In this document: positions 1 to 8,818 of the stretch, in pieces
Position numbering within the stretch: the first letter of the stretch is position 1
Layout: each line of letters begins with the position of its first letter
Origin: Bacillota bacterium
Lineage (GTDB): Bacteria; Bacillota_I; Bacilli_A; RF39; UBA660
DNA length: 40,675 bases
Assembly (NCBI GenBank): GCA_015059375.1
Contig: SVAN01000009.1
Span: 1 to 40,675, forward strand
Reading direction: 5' to 3'
The notes under the pieces: generated by a model
Seen by the model: only the letters and a program-made list of their open reading frames with translations
Told to the model about the DNA's origin: nothing
The model's database searches: none
Made by a program: the position numbers and the translations under genes

Positions 1-16
1 ATTTTTCTCTTGCCAT
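1..16 (-). CDS. tuf: Elongation factor Tu, first codons only (runs off left edge)
   Basis: Minus strand reads GGAGGAAATATTAT ATG GCA AGA GAA AAA (M-A-R-E-K) directly downstream of fusA, the expected str operon position and EF-Tu N-terminus. Confidence 0.75.
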
Positions 17-84
17 ATAATATTTCCTCCTTTTCTTATACTATTATATTTTATCTAATGCCTGAATAAAATTCAAGTATTATT

Positions 85-2157
85 TTAGTTTACGCCGTTT
101 TTCTTGATGATTTCTTCTGAGATTGATTTTGGCACTTCTTCATAGTGATCCATGAACATAGTAAATGTTCCACGGCCTTGGGTATTACTTCTTAGTGAAG
201 TAGCATAACCAAACATTTCAGCAAGTGGAACCATAGCCTTGATTGATAAAGCATTTCCTCTTGATTCGTTGCCCATAGGTTTACCACGTCTACTAGTTAA
301 GTCACCCATTACATTTCCTAAATATTCTTCAGGAACTACAACTTCAACTCTCATGATTGGTTCAAGTAAAACTGGTTTACATTTTTTAGCAGCTTCTTTT
401 AATGCAAGCGATGCTGCAACTTTAAATGCCATTTCTGATGAGTCAACATCATGATATGATCCGTCAAATAATGTAGCTTTTACATCAACAAGTGGATATC
501 CAGCAAGTACACCACCAGCCATAGCTTCTTGTAATCCTTTATCAGTAACTGGGATATATTCACGAGGAACAACACCACCTACTACTGCATCTACGAATTC
601 ATAACCTTTTTCAGGATTTGGTTCAAATCTAACCCAAACGTGACCATATTGTCCACGACCACCTGATTGTTTAATATATTTACCTTCACATTCAGCAGTC
701 ATTGTTAATGTTTCACGATAAGCAACTTGTGGTTTACCAACGTTACAATCAACGCTAAATTCTCTACGCATTCTTTCAACTAATACGTCTAAGTGTAATT
801 CACCCATACCACTAATAACAGTTTGACCTGTTTCATGGTCAGTATGATATTTAAAAGATGGATCTTCATCTGCTAATTTTTGTAATGCAACAGCCATCTT
901 ATCTTGATCTGATTTACTTTTTGGTTCAATTGCAAGATCAATAACTGGTTCTGGAATTTCCATACCTTTCAATAAAACTGCATTTTTTTCATCACATAAT
1001 GTATCAGCAGTACCAGTATCTTTTAAACCAACTGCAGCTGCAATTTCACCAGCATATACGCAATCAATTTCTTTTCTTTGATTAGCGTGCATTTGTAAGA
1101 TACGACCTACTCTTTCTTTTTCGCCTTTGGTTGAATTTAATACATAACTACCACTTTGTAGTTTTCCAGAATACACTCTGAAGAATGTAAGCGTTCCTAC
1201 AAACGGATCTGTCATAACTTTAAAAGCTAATGCAGTGAAAGGTTCATTATCATCAGCTTTTCTTAAAACATCGTTACCTTTTAAATCAACACACTCAGCA
1301 GCGCCAATATCAGTTGGACTAGGTAAATAATCAATAACTGCATCTAAAGCAAACTTAATACCAATGTTTGCTTTTGCGCTACCTGGCATAACTGGGAAAA
1401 ATTCTACAGCTAAAGTTCCCTTTCTAATAGCTTTTTTTACCATATCAACAGGGATATCTTCGCCTTCTAGATATTTTTCCATTAATTCATCATCAAATTC
1501 TGCAGCAGCTTCAATTAAATCCGTTCTTTTTTCTTCAATCAAATCTTTTAAATCAGCAGGAATATCAACTTCTTCGTAAGCTTCATCAGCATCACCGCTA
1601 AATATCATTGCTTTACGATTAAGAATATCAATAATTCCTTTAAAATCTGATTCTGCTCCAATTGGCCAAGCAATTGGTTTAGCATTTACCCCTAGTCTTT
1701 TATCAATTGTTTCAAGACTGTATTGATAATCTGCTCCCATCTTGTCCATTTTGTTTGCGAAAATCATTCTCGGAACTTTAAATTCTGTAGCTTGACGCCA
1801 AACTGTTTCAGTTTGTGGTTCAACACCATTTTGTGCATCGATTACAGTTACTGCCCCATCTAATACTCTTAGGCTTCGTTCTACTTCGATTGTAAAATCT
1901 ACGTGACCTGGAGTATCGATAATATTTAAACGGTATCCATTCCAATGAGCTGTTGTTGCTGCTGAAGTAATTGTGATACCTCTTTCTTTTTCTTGGTCCA
2001 TCCAGTCCATTTGAGACTCACCATCGTGAGTTTCTCCAATTTTATGGATTCTTCCTGTATGATATAAAACTCTCTCTGTAAATGTTGTTTTACCAGCATC
2101 AATATGAGCCATTATACCAATATTTCTTGTATTATTTAATGAAACATCTCTTGCCAT
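85..2157 (-). CDS. fusA: Translation elongation factor G
   Basis: 690 aa; [56 protein letters not shown] motifs; str operon context. Confidence 0.99.
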   Translation of the reverse strand: MARDVSLNNTRNIGIMAHIDAGKTTFTERVLYHTGRIHKIGETHDGESQMDWMDQEKERGITITSAATTAHWNGYRLNIIDTPGHVDFTIEVERSLRVLDGAVTVIDAQNGVEPQTETVWRQATEFKVPRMIFANKMDKMGADYQYSLETIDKRLGVNAKPIAWPIGAESDFKGIIDILNRKAMIFSGDADEAYEEVDIPADLKDLIEEKRTDLIEAAAEFDDELMEKYLEGEDIPVDMVKKAIRKGTLAVEFFPVMPGSAKANIGIKFALDAVIDYLPSPTDIGAAECVDLKGNDVLRKADDNEPFTALAFKVMTDPFVGTLTFFRVYSGKLQSGSYVLNSTKGEKERVGRILQMHANQRKEIDCVYAGEIAAAVGLKDTGTADTLCDEKNAVLLKGMEIPEPVIDLAIEPKSKSDQDKMAVALQKLADEDPSFKYHTDHETGQTVISGMGELHLDVLVERMRREFSVDCNVGKPQVAYRETLTMTAECEGKYIKQSGGRGQYGHVWVRFEPNPEKGYEFVDAVVGGVVPREYIPVTDKGLQEAMAGGVLAGYPLVDVKATLFDGSYHDVDSSEMAFKVAASLALKEAAKKCKPVLLEPIMRVEVVVPEEYLGNVMGDLTSRRGKPMGNESRGNALSIKAMVPLAEMFGYATSLRSNTQGRGTFTMFMDHYEEVPKSISEEIIKKNGVN

Positions 2158-2163
2158 AAATAA

Positions 2164-2631
2164 TTACCATCTATAATGAGCGAACGCTTTATTAGCTTCA
2201 GCCATCTTGTGCATGTCTTCTCTTTTCTTAACTGCACCACCTACACCTTTAGCAGCATCCATAATCTCATTAGCTAAATTAATAGCCATGCCCTTTCCAT
2301 TTCTTAGTTTTGCATAATTTACTAACCAACGAAGTGCTAAAGCTTGAGATCTTTCGCTTGATACTTCAATTGGAACTTGGTAATTGCTACCACCAACACG
2401 ACGAGATTTAACTTCTAATGCTGGTTTAATATTTTCTAATGCTTCGTTATAAACATCCATTGCTTGGCGTTTTGTTTCTTTTTCAATTATTTTAAAAGCA
2501 TCATATAAAATAGTTTGAGCTGTACCTTTTTTTCCATCAACCATAATAGTATTAATTAATCTAGTTACTACCTTAGAATTATATATAGGATCTGGAAGTA
2601 CATCTCTTTTTACTGCTCTTCTTTTACGCAT
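2164..2631 (-). CDS. rpsG: 30S ribosomal protein S7
   Basis: 155 aa [27 protein letters not shown]; typical S7; between rpsL and fusA. Confidence 0.99.
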   Translation of the reverse strand: MRKRRAVKRDVLPDPIYNSKVVTRLINTIMVDGKKGTAQTILYDAFKIIEKETKRQAMDVYNEALENIKPALEVKSRRVGGSNYQVPIEVSSERSQALALRWLVNYAKLRNGKGMAINLANEIMDAAKGVGGAVKKREDMHKMAEANKAFAHYRW

Positions 2632-2662
2632 TTTTCTTCCTCCTTTATTTATTTTTGCCTAA

Positions 2663-3073
2663 TTACTTAGGTCTTTTTGTACCATATTTACTTCTACCTT
2701 GTTTACGGTCTTCAACTCCATGAGTATCTAATGTACCGCGGACAATATGATAACGAACACCGATTAAGTCTTTTACACGACCACCACGTACTAATACTAC
2801 GCTGTGTTCTTGTAAGTTATGTCCTTCACCTGGAATATAAGCATCGATTTCTTTTCCATTTGAAAGTCTAACACGAGCATACTTTCTTAAAGCTGAGTTA
2901 GGTTTCTTAGGTGTTTTTGTTCCTACACGAGTACATACTCCTCTTTTTTGTGGACTCTTATTATCAGTTTGTTTTCTTTCAATAGTGTTGAATCCCACGT
3001 TTAAAACAGGACTTTTACTCTTTCTAGTTTTATTCCCACGGCTTTTCTTTACAAGTTGATTAATTGTTGGCAT
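2663..3073 (-). CDS. rpsL: 30S ribosomal protein S12
   Basis: [12 protein letters not shown]...[18 protein letters not shown]. The ORF track begins 8 codons upstream; ATG at 3073 follows a GGGAGGAAG RBS and matches the conserved S12 N-terminus. Confidence 0.99.
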   Translation of the reverse strand: MPTINQLVKKSRGNKTRKSKSPVLNVGFNTIERKQTDNKSPQKRGVCTRVGTKTPKKPNSALRKYARVRLSNGKEIDAYIPGEGHNLQEHSVVLVRGGRVKDLIGVRYHIVRGTLDTHGVEDRKQGRSKYGTKRPK

Positions 3074-3168
3074 TTTTCTTCCTCCCTTCATTAACACACA
3101 ACCTGGTGTATCATTTTCCCCATTAAATTAGGTCCAATCAAAGACTGAACCCAAATAAACGCATAATT

Positions 3169-3197
3169 AATATATCAATTTATTACTATATTGTCAA
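3169..3197 (-). promoter_or_regulatory. Promoter of str operon: TTGACA-17 bp-TATATT with extended -10 TG
   Basis: Minus strand TTGACAATATAGTAATAAATTGATATATT; consensus -35, 17 bp spacer, TGA before the -10. Confidence 0.75.
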
Positions 3198-3202
3198 CAA
3201 AT

Positions 3203-3580
3203 TTATTCGTATATTTCATTATATCCAGAGGATGTAAAATTCATACAACTAATATATGAAGTATATTCACTTTCTTCGTAAACAACATAGCCTTTACACT
3301 CATTCCCTTTATCGTCAGCAAATGATTCAAGATATCCCAAGCGTTTTAAATCTGAAACTGAAACAATAACCTTATTTTCCTTTAAATCATATTCACTTAC
3401 ATAACGCATTGCTTTGGTTTGCAAACGAGTTTCTAAACTGGCATAAGTTATTCCATCTTGACCGTCCAAATTATTATAAAGCACATATATATAATATGAT
3501 GCAAAGAATAATAATAGAAGCAACACTGAACTAAATACAATCATTTCAGGAAAACCCCATCCTTTATTATTAAGTTTCAT
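3203..3580 (-). CDS. Type IV pilin/pseudopilin-like membrane protein
   Basis: N-terminus MKLNNKGWGFPEMIVFSSVLLLLLFFASYY: K-G then E at +5 and a hydrophobic helix, like class III (prepilin) signals. Confidence 0.55.
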   Translation of the reverse strand: MKLNNKGWGFPEMIVFSSVLLLLLFFASYYIYVLYNNLDGQDGITYASLETRLQTKAMRYVSEYDLKENKVIVSVSDLKRLGYLESFADDKGNECKGYVVYEESEYTSYISCMNFTSSGYNEIYE

Positions 3581-3582
3581 TA

Positions 3583-3894
3583 TTATTTATCACCGCTTTT
3601 TCTAACAAAATCTTTGAAAATCAAAGTAAATTCTTTCGCAGAAATTGAATCGTCTATTGTATAGTGATATTCACGATATTTATATAATATTCCATAACAA
3701 GTAAGAGAATATTCATCATTATCCTCAATATCGCGATATTGTCCCATACAAATTAATGGTTTTTTATCAATTTTAACACGATATAAATTAGTTAACACTA
3801 ACGAAAACCACAAGATTACCGTTCCCAATAAACAAAAACATATTATTTTAATTTTTCTTCTTGTGTTTGCTAACTTTTGCTCTGGAGTTATCAT
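3583..3894 (-). CDS. Small single-pass membrane protein of unknown function
   Basis: 103 aa, one TM segment (IKIICFCLLGTVILWFSLVLTNLY); 2 nt upstream of the pilin-like gene. Confidence 0.6.
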   Translation of the reverse strand: MITPEQKLANTRRKIKIICFCLLGTVILWFSLVLTNLYRVKIDKKPLICMGQYRDIEDNDEYSLTCYGILYKYREYHYTIDDSISAKEFTLIFKDFVRKSGDK

Positions 3895-3930
3895 ATATTA
3901 TCACCATTTTAAGTATAAAATAGTTCCTAT

Positions 3931-3966
3931 TTTTTTTCAACAAAAAACCCACATTAGTGGGTTTAA
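3931..3966 (-). terminator. Rho-independent terminator after rplL
   Basis: Minus strand AAACCCACTAATGTGGGTTTTTTG. Confidence 0.85.
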
Positions 3967-3980
3967 TTGACTAAAGTAAA

Positions 3981-4349
3981 TTAAGCTAATTCAACTTCAG
4001 CGCCAGCTTCAGTTAATTGAGTTTTAATTGCTTCAGCTTCATCTGCAGCAACGTTTTCTTTAATATTTCCACCGTTATCTGCAAGAGCCTTAGCTTCAAC
4101 TAATCCTAAGCCAGTAATTTCCTTAATGATTTTAATAACAGCAATTTTATTGCCACCAGCTGATTTTAATACAACTGTCTTAGTTGCAGATCCAGCATCT
4201 TCAGCTTGTGCAGCAGGAGCAGCAGCAACTGCTACAGCACTAGGATCTACACCAAATTCTTCTTTCATAGCGTCAACTAATTCCTTAACTTCAAGAATAG
4301 TCATTTCTTTTAATGCGCTAATAAAATCTTCTTTTGTTAATTTTGCCAT
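3981..4349 (-). CDS. rplL: 50S ribosomal protein L7/L12
   Basis: MAKLTKEDFISALKEMTILEVKELVDAMKEEFGV...; start moved 10 codons from the ORF track to the canonical MAKL. Confidence 0.98.
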   Translation of the reverse strand: MAKLTKEDFISALKEMTILEVKELVDAMKEEFGVDPSAVAVAAAPAAQAEDAGSATKTVVLKSAGGNKIAVIKIIKEITGLGLVEAKALADNGGNIKENVAADEAEAIKTQLTEAGAEVELA

Positions 4350-4350
4350 A

Positions 4351-4848
4351 TTATTCTTCTCCCTCCATTTTTTCGGCATAAAGATTTAATGCTATGCTTA
4401 AATCTCTTACGTATTGAATCATTCCACTTGCCAACATAGTAAGTAGTCCATCTCTTGATGGTATAGATGCGTATTCTTTAATTACATTCTTATCAGATAC
4501 AGATCCACTCAATACACCTACACGAATATCAAGTTTATCATGATCTTTTGCGTAATTAGAAATAATTTTAATTGGTTCTAATAAATCAGCTCCAAATAAA
4601 ATTGCGTTTGGACCTTCAAGAAATTCTGTAATGTCAATTTTTAATTCGTCGCAAGCTAGCTTTAGTAAAGTATTTTTATATACCTTAACTTCAGCATTAG
4701 CTTCTTTTAGTTTAGTTCTAAGTTCTGTAAGTTCAGCAACAGTTAAACCTTGATATTGAAACAAAATAACTGACTCACTATTTTTAATTTTATCAATTAT
4801 TTCACTTACTACTAGCTTCTTTTCTTCTAGAATTCTCTCGCTTGCCAT
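4351..4848 (-). CDS. rplJ: 50S ribosomal protein L10
   Basis: 165 aa, L10 family sequence, upstream of rplL and downstream of an L10 leader. Confidence 0.98.
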   Translation of the reverse strand: MASERILEEKKLVVSEIIDKIKNSESVILFQYQGLTVAELTELRTKLKEANAEVKVYKNTLLKLACDELKIDITEFLEGPNAILFGADLLEPIKIISNYAKDHDKLDIRVGVLSGSVSDKNVIKEYASIPSRDGLLTMLASGMIQYVRDLSIALNLYAEKMEGEE

Positions 4849-4867
4849 ATTTCCTCCTTATTATATT

Positions 4868-4975
4868 TAGAAAAAACTTCCCATGGGGAAGTTTAAAAAG
4901 ACTTAAAACTTTCCCCTCGGCAGGATGTTCTTTTTAAGCCATTAGGCTCCTACTGTCTTTGGTTCTCCGTTTTTC
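4868..4975 (-). ncRNA. Ribosomal protein L10 leader with attenuator
   Basis: Minus strand ...GGAGAACCAAAGACAGTAGGAGCCTAATGGCTTAAAAAGAACATCCTGCCGAGGGG..., then intrinsic terminator AAACTTCCCCATGGGAAGTTTTTTC; classic L10 leader signature upstream of rplJ. Confidence 0.9.
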
Positions 4976-5002
4976 CTATTCGATATTATAGTATAGTTTT
5001 TA

Positions 5003-5701
5003 TTAATTGTCAAAACTATTTTTATTAATTCTAATACCAGGTCCCATTGTAGAAGAAACTACAATATTTTGAATTAAAGCACCTTTAACTGTATTAGGTT
5101 TATTTTTTGAAATTGTAGAAACAACATATTTTAAATTTTCTTCTAAAGCTTGTTCAGTAAATGAAGCTTTTCCGATAATGGTATGAATATTTCCATAACT
5201 ATCAGTACGATACTCAATCATACCTTTCTTAATGTCAGCTATAGCATTTTCTACTTTTGGTGTAACAGTACCAGTTTTAGGATTAGGCATTAAACCTCTA
5301 GGTCCTAAAATGTTACCAATTTTACCAACTTCCGGCATCATATCAGGAGTTGCAACAATAATGTCAAAATCCAACCAATTTTCAGATTTGATTTTTTCAA
5401 TTAAATCTTTATCTCCAACATAGTCTGCACCAGCATTTTTAGCTATTTCTGCTTGTTCACCTTTAGCTAGTACTAAAATTCTTTTTGATTTACCACTACC
5501 ATTTGGTAAAACAAGTGAACCACGTAATAATTGATCTTGTTTCTTAGGGTCAACATTAAGTTTTAAAGCAACTTCAATGGTACTATCAAATTTTGTGATT
5601 GAAGTTTCTTTTACTAGTTTAATTGCATCAGTAATTGAATAACTTTGATTCTTATCAACCTTACTTGATGCTTCCACATATTTCTTTCCAGTCTTTCTCA
5701 T
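5003..5701 (-). CDS. rplA: 50S ribosomal protein L1
   Basis: 232 aa; LGPRGLMPNPKTGTVT motif. Confidence 0.99.
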   Translation of the reverse strand: MRKTGKKYVEASSKVDKNQSYSITDAIKLVKETSITKFDSTIEVALKLNVDPKKQDQLLRGSLVLPNGSGKSKRILVLAKGEQAEIAKNAGADYVGDKDLIEKIKSENWLDFDIIVATPDMMPEVGKIGNILGPRGLMPNPKTGTVTPKVENAIADIKKGMIEYRTDSYGNIHTIIGKASFTEQALEENLKYVVSTISKNKPNTVKGALIQNIVVSSTMGPGIRINKNSFDN

Positions 5702-5749
5702 TTATTTCCCTCCTAACTGTGGTTTATTAGCGGATAAAATTTATGTTCA

Positions 5750-6343
5750 TTATTCAGCTGTTTCTTCAGCTTCGTTTTCTTCAGGAATTTCCATAGATGT
5801 TGCTTCAGCCATTTCTTGAGCTTCAGCTTCAAGTTCGGCAAGTTGAGATTCACGTTTAGCTCTTTCAGCTTCTTCTCTCTTAGCTTCTGCAGCTTGTTCT
5901 TGAAGTTCAGCGTCATTATAACCTTTAACAGCAATTCCCATATTTCTTGCTGTACCTGCAATAATTTCCATTGCAGCGTCTACATCATAAGCATTTAAAT
6001 CAGGTAACTTTGTTTCTGCTATCTTTTTTAAATCCTCTTTTGAAATTGTAGCAACAATTTCATTTGCTCCCTTAGATCCAGCTTTAGCGATTCCAGCAGC
6101 TTTCTTTAATAAGAATGCAGCAGGTGGAGTTTTTAATACGAAATCGAATGAACGATCATCATAAATAGTAATTTCACAAGGAACTACATCTCCCATTTTT
6201 TCTCTAGAAGCTTCATTAAACTTTGTACAAAATTCTTGTAAATTGATACCTGCAGGCCCTAAAACAGTCCCAACTGGTGGAGCTGGTGTAGCTTTACCGG
6301 CTTCAATTTGTAATTTTATTTTCTTTACGACTTCTTTAGCCAC
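5750..6343 (-). CDS. rplK: 50S ribosomal protein L11 with acidic C-terminal extension
   Basis: VAKEVVKKIKLQIEAGKATPAPPVGTVLGPAGINLQEFCTKFN; GTG start at 6343 after AGGAGGT (track start at 6352 lies in the RBS). Canonical core ends near GTARNMGI, followed by about 50 extra residues. Confidence 0.97.
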   Translation of the reverse strand: MAKEVVKKIKLQIEAGKATPAPPVGTVLGPAGINLQEFCTKFNEASREKMGDVVPCEITIYDDRSFDFVLKTPPAAFLLKKAAGIAKAGSKGANEIVATISKEDLKKIAETKLPDLNAYDVDAAMEIIAGTARNMGIAVKGYNDAELQEQAAEAKREEAERAKRESQLAELEAEAQEMAEATSMEIPEENEAEETAE

Positions 6344-6376
6344 GAAAAACACCTCCTATAAAATATCTTTTCATGT

Positions 6377-6410
6377 AAGTGGTATGGGCATCCGCTCTTC
6401 CCTCCCACTT
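6377..6410 (-). ncRNA. Leader RNA mimicking the 23S rRNA L1-binding site (rplK-rplA autoregulation)
   Basis: Minus strand AAGTGGGAGGGAAGAGCGGATGCCCATACCACTT, closed by AAGTGG/CCACTT, resembles 23S H76-H78 (GUGGGAGG...GGACGCC...AUACCAC). Confidence 0.75.
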
Positions 6411-6606
6411 GATGCAAATTAATTGCAACATAAATACTAACACAAAAAATACAAATATACAAGTAAATCTGCATTTTATTATTATTTAATAATATTATTT
6501 TTTTGCATTTTCTTTCATTATTTTAATAAATAATGTGTTAATTATAAGCTTTTTTAATTGCTTGCCACAAAAAATAGTGATATTATAAATATGAGGATAG
6601 AGAGTT

Positions 6607-7662
6607 ATGGGAAAATTTTTTAATGGGAAAGTACGAAAAGACCGCGGCACTCTTATTAAATATGGTATCATTGCTGCCGGCGTACTTTTAATAATTATTT
6701 TATTTGTTCTTATATCCGCCGGAAAAAACAAGAACAAAGATGTTGTATTAGAACTTAATGAAGTAGTTACAGTTGAAGTTAATGGAGAATATCCAGCAAT
6801 AAAAGATTACTTCTCTAAATTTGAAAACTTTGATGAGAAATTAGTTGATATTACTGACTTTGATATAACTACTGTTGGCGAATACACTGTGACTGTTACG
6901 GCTGAAGGATATGGTTCAGAAGATATTACGGTAAATGTTATTGACACCACTGCTCCTGAATTAGTTTTAAAAAATGTTGAAATCGAATCTGGAGATACTT
7001 ATTATATAGAGGATTTTATTCACACATGCGAAGATAATTCGAATACAGAATGTATAGTAGAATATTATACTGAATCATTTGATCAAACAGGAAATCCTAT
7101 TGACTATTCATCATTTACCGAGGATGGTAAATATTTAATTAAAATCATCGCAAAAGACGAATCGGATAATACTAGTGATCCTAAAGATGTTTACTTAACC
7201 ATCGGAAACGATGAACAACCTGTTGAACCAGAACCTGTTACTTGTACATATGGAGATTTAACAATTAATCGTGAAACTCATTATTATCCAATTGCTGTAG
7301 TAGTTGGCGATCAAATTAACAATTGTGCATTAAACAGAGATTTATGGGATAGCGCAACAATTCAAGCTCCTGTAAAAACTTTTTATCAAAATGATTACGA
7401 AAGATTAAAAATTCAAATTAAAGCGGAATTAGAAAAAGAATTTCCAAAAGGCGCTAAAATAGTTGCTTACCCACATTTCATTGGAGTATTAAACGCTGAA
7501 TTAAAAGGACTAGTTGGTTACGCGGTTTACGTTAAAGTTTATGTAGCACCAGCAGATACATCAGGACAAGTTGATTCAGACGAAAATCTAAGATTAGCAT
7601 ATTACTTACGTAGTGATAAAACTCGTGAATACGAAATTAACAAATACAATCTTGCTGAATAA
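6607..7662 (+). CDS. Membrane-anchored surface protein with Ig-like beta domains
   Basis: N-terminal TM anchor, then bacterial Ig-like/DUF5011-type pattern (GEYTVTVTAEGYGSEDITVNVIDTTAPELVL). Confidence 0.7.
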   Translation: MGKFFNGKVRKDRGTLIKYGIIAAGVLLIIILFVLISAGKNKNKDVVLELNEVVTVEVNGEYPAIKDYFSKFENFDEKLVDITDFDITTVGEYTVTVTAEGYGSEDITVNVIDTTAPELVLKNVEIESGDTYYIEDFIHTCEDNSNTECIVEYYTESFDQTGNPIDYSSFTEDGKYLIKIIAKDESDNTSDPKDVYLTIGNDEQPVEPEPVTCTYGDLTINRETHYYPIAVVVGDQINNCALNRDLWDSATIQAPVKTFYQNDYERLKIQIKAELEKEFPKGAKIVAYPHFIGVLNAELKGLVGYAVYVKVYVAPADTSGQVDSDENLRLAYYLRSDKTREYEINKYNLAE

Positions 7663-7698
7663 AAAAATAAGGATTTTAAATTTAATCCTTATTTTTTT
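7661..7698. terminator. Bidirectional terminator between convergent genes
   Basis: AAAAAAATAAGGATTTTAAATTTAATCCTTATTTTTTT; hairpin with A-run and T-run on opposite sides. Confidence 0.88.
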
Positions 7699-8209
7699 GC
7701 GACTTTCTTGAAATAAATATTATGATTCCGATTATCGAAGGAAGTAGCAACATTAAAAGTGGAGCTAATATTTTATCAACATTATTTTGTTTTTTGATTT
7801 CATTGTAAATTTTTTCAACAACGTCAACGTACTTATTATTATTCAATTCATTTATTAAAGCATTTTCTAATTCTTCATTAAATGATTCAGCATATTCATC
7901 TAATGTATAATTATCGCCAATTACAATATATGGCGCGCCTATAATCTCTTCACCGAATGTTTCTGCAACTTTATCAGCTAGTTTGCGCTTTTCTCGATCT
8001 TCTTTCCACTCAGAATTCCAAACTTCATACTCCACCACTTCAAAAGTGTACTTGTTTTGTAATTTTTTAAAAAATAATACTGTTTTTTGACTAATCTCAT
8101 CTTCACCCTTTGTAAAGATATAAACTGTTACTGCATCCTTTGCTTCAACCACTGGAATAAACTGTGCTAAGCATAGTAGACAGCATAGTCCAATAACTAT
8201 TTTTTTCAT
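7682..8209 (-). CDS. Secreted/membrane-anchored thioredoxin-fold-like protein
   Basis: Signal peptide, DAVTVYIFTKGEDEISQKTVLFFKKLQ...IGAPYIVIGDN (thioredoxin-like with cis-Pro-like region), C-terminal TM helix. Confidence 0.5.
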   Translation of the reverse strand: MKKIVIGLCCLLCLAQFIPVVEAKDAVTVYIFTKGEDEISQKTVLFFKKLQNKYTFEVVEYEVWNSEWKEDREKRKLADKVAETFGEEIIGAPYIVIGDNYTLDEYAESFNEELENALINELNNNKYVDVVEKIYNEIKKQNNVDKILAPLLMLLLPSIIGIIIFISRKSQKNKD

Positions 8210-8218
8210 TTCACCTCA

Positions 8219-8767
8219 TTATTTGACCAAATTCTTATATATTTTAACCATTCTTATCATAATTTTTTCTTCATCCAGTTTAATTTGATTAGTAGCAATT
8301 AAGGTTGCTAAACCATTGGCATATAACCACATATGTAAAAATAATTCTTTAGCTTCATCAAAACTAAAGCCATGCTTATTAACCAGATTAATAATTGTTC
8401 CTTGATTCCACTTTTCATCAAAAACATCCTCAATTTTTTTCCATTTTAGATTATCTGACAAAAAAAGACTTATAAAAAGATTTTTATAATTATTTGCAAA
8501 TTCAACATATGCAATACATAATGTTAATAACGCTTTTTTATTATCAATTTTACTTGTTATAAATTCGTCATATTGGCGATATATTTCCACTAAAACATCT
8601 TGTTTTATCTCGTCCATATTATCATATATACGATATAATGGCTTTGTACTTATGCCTATTTGTTTAGCTAGACTACGAGCATTTAATGAATCCCAACCCT
8701 CGTTATTAATCATTTTAACTGCTATTTTTACTATATTTTCTTTTGTAAGCGCTATTGCCTTTGCCAT
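8219..8767 (-). CDS. TetR/AcrR family transcriptional regulator
   Basis: N-terminal HTH: KIAVKMINNEGWDSLNARSLAKQIGISTKPLYRIYDNMDEI. Confidence 0.85.
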   Translation of the reverse strand: MAKAIALTKENIVKIAVKMINNEGWDSLNARSLAKQIGISTKPLYRIYDNMDEIKQDVLVEIYRQYDEFITSKIDNKKALLTLCIAYVEFANNYKNLFISLFLSDNLKWKKIEDVFDEKWNQGTIINLVNKHGFSFDEAKELFLHMWLYANGLATLIATNQIKLDEEKIMIRMVKIYKNLVK

Positions 8768-8818
8768 TGTTTTTCCATCCCCTAATCTACGATAACTTAC
8801 GTTTCCATTATATCTAAA

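Noticed and set aside
239-1579. Plus-strand ORFs 239..454 and 1364..1579
   Set aside because: Antisense to fusA, no RBS or recognisable domain.
3098-3170. Possible S12 leader hairpin ACACCAGGTTGTGT
   Set aside because: Only a 4-bp stem; cannot support a structured regulatory RNA without comparative data.
5713-5961. 82 aa minus-strand ORF (Leu/Lys-rich)
   Set aside because: Out-of-frame shadow of the repetitive rplK 3' extension and intergenic region; low-complexity sequence, rplK itself is clear.
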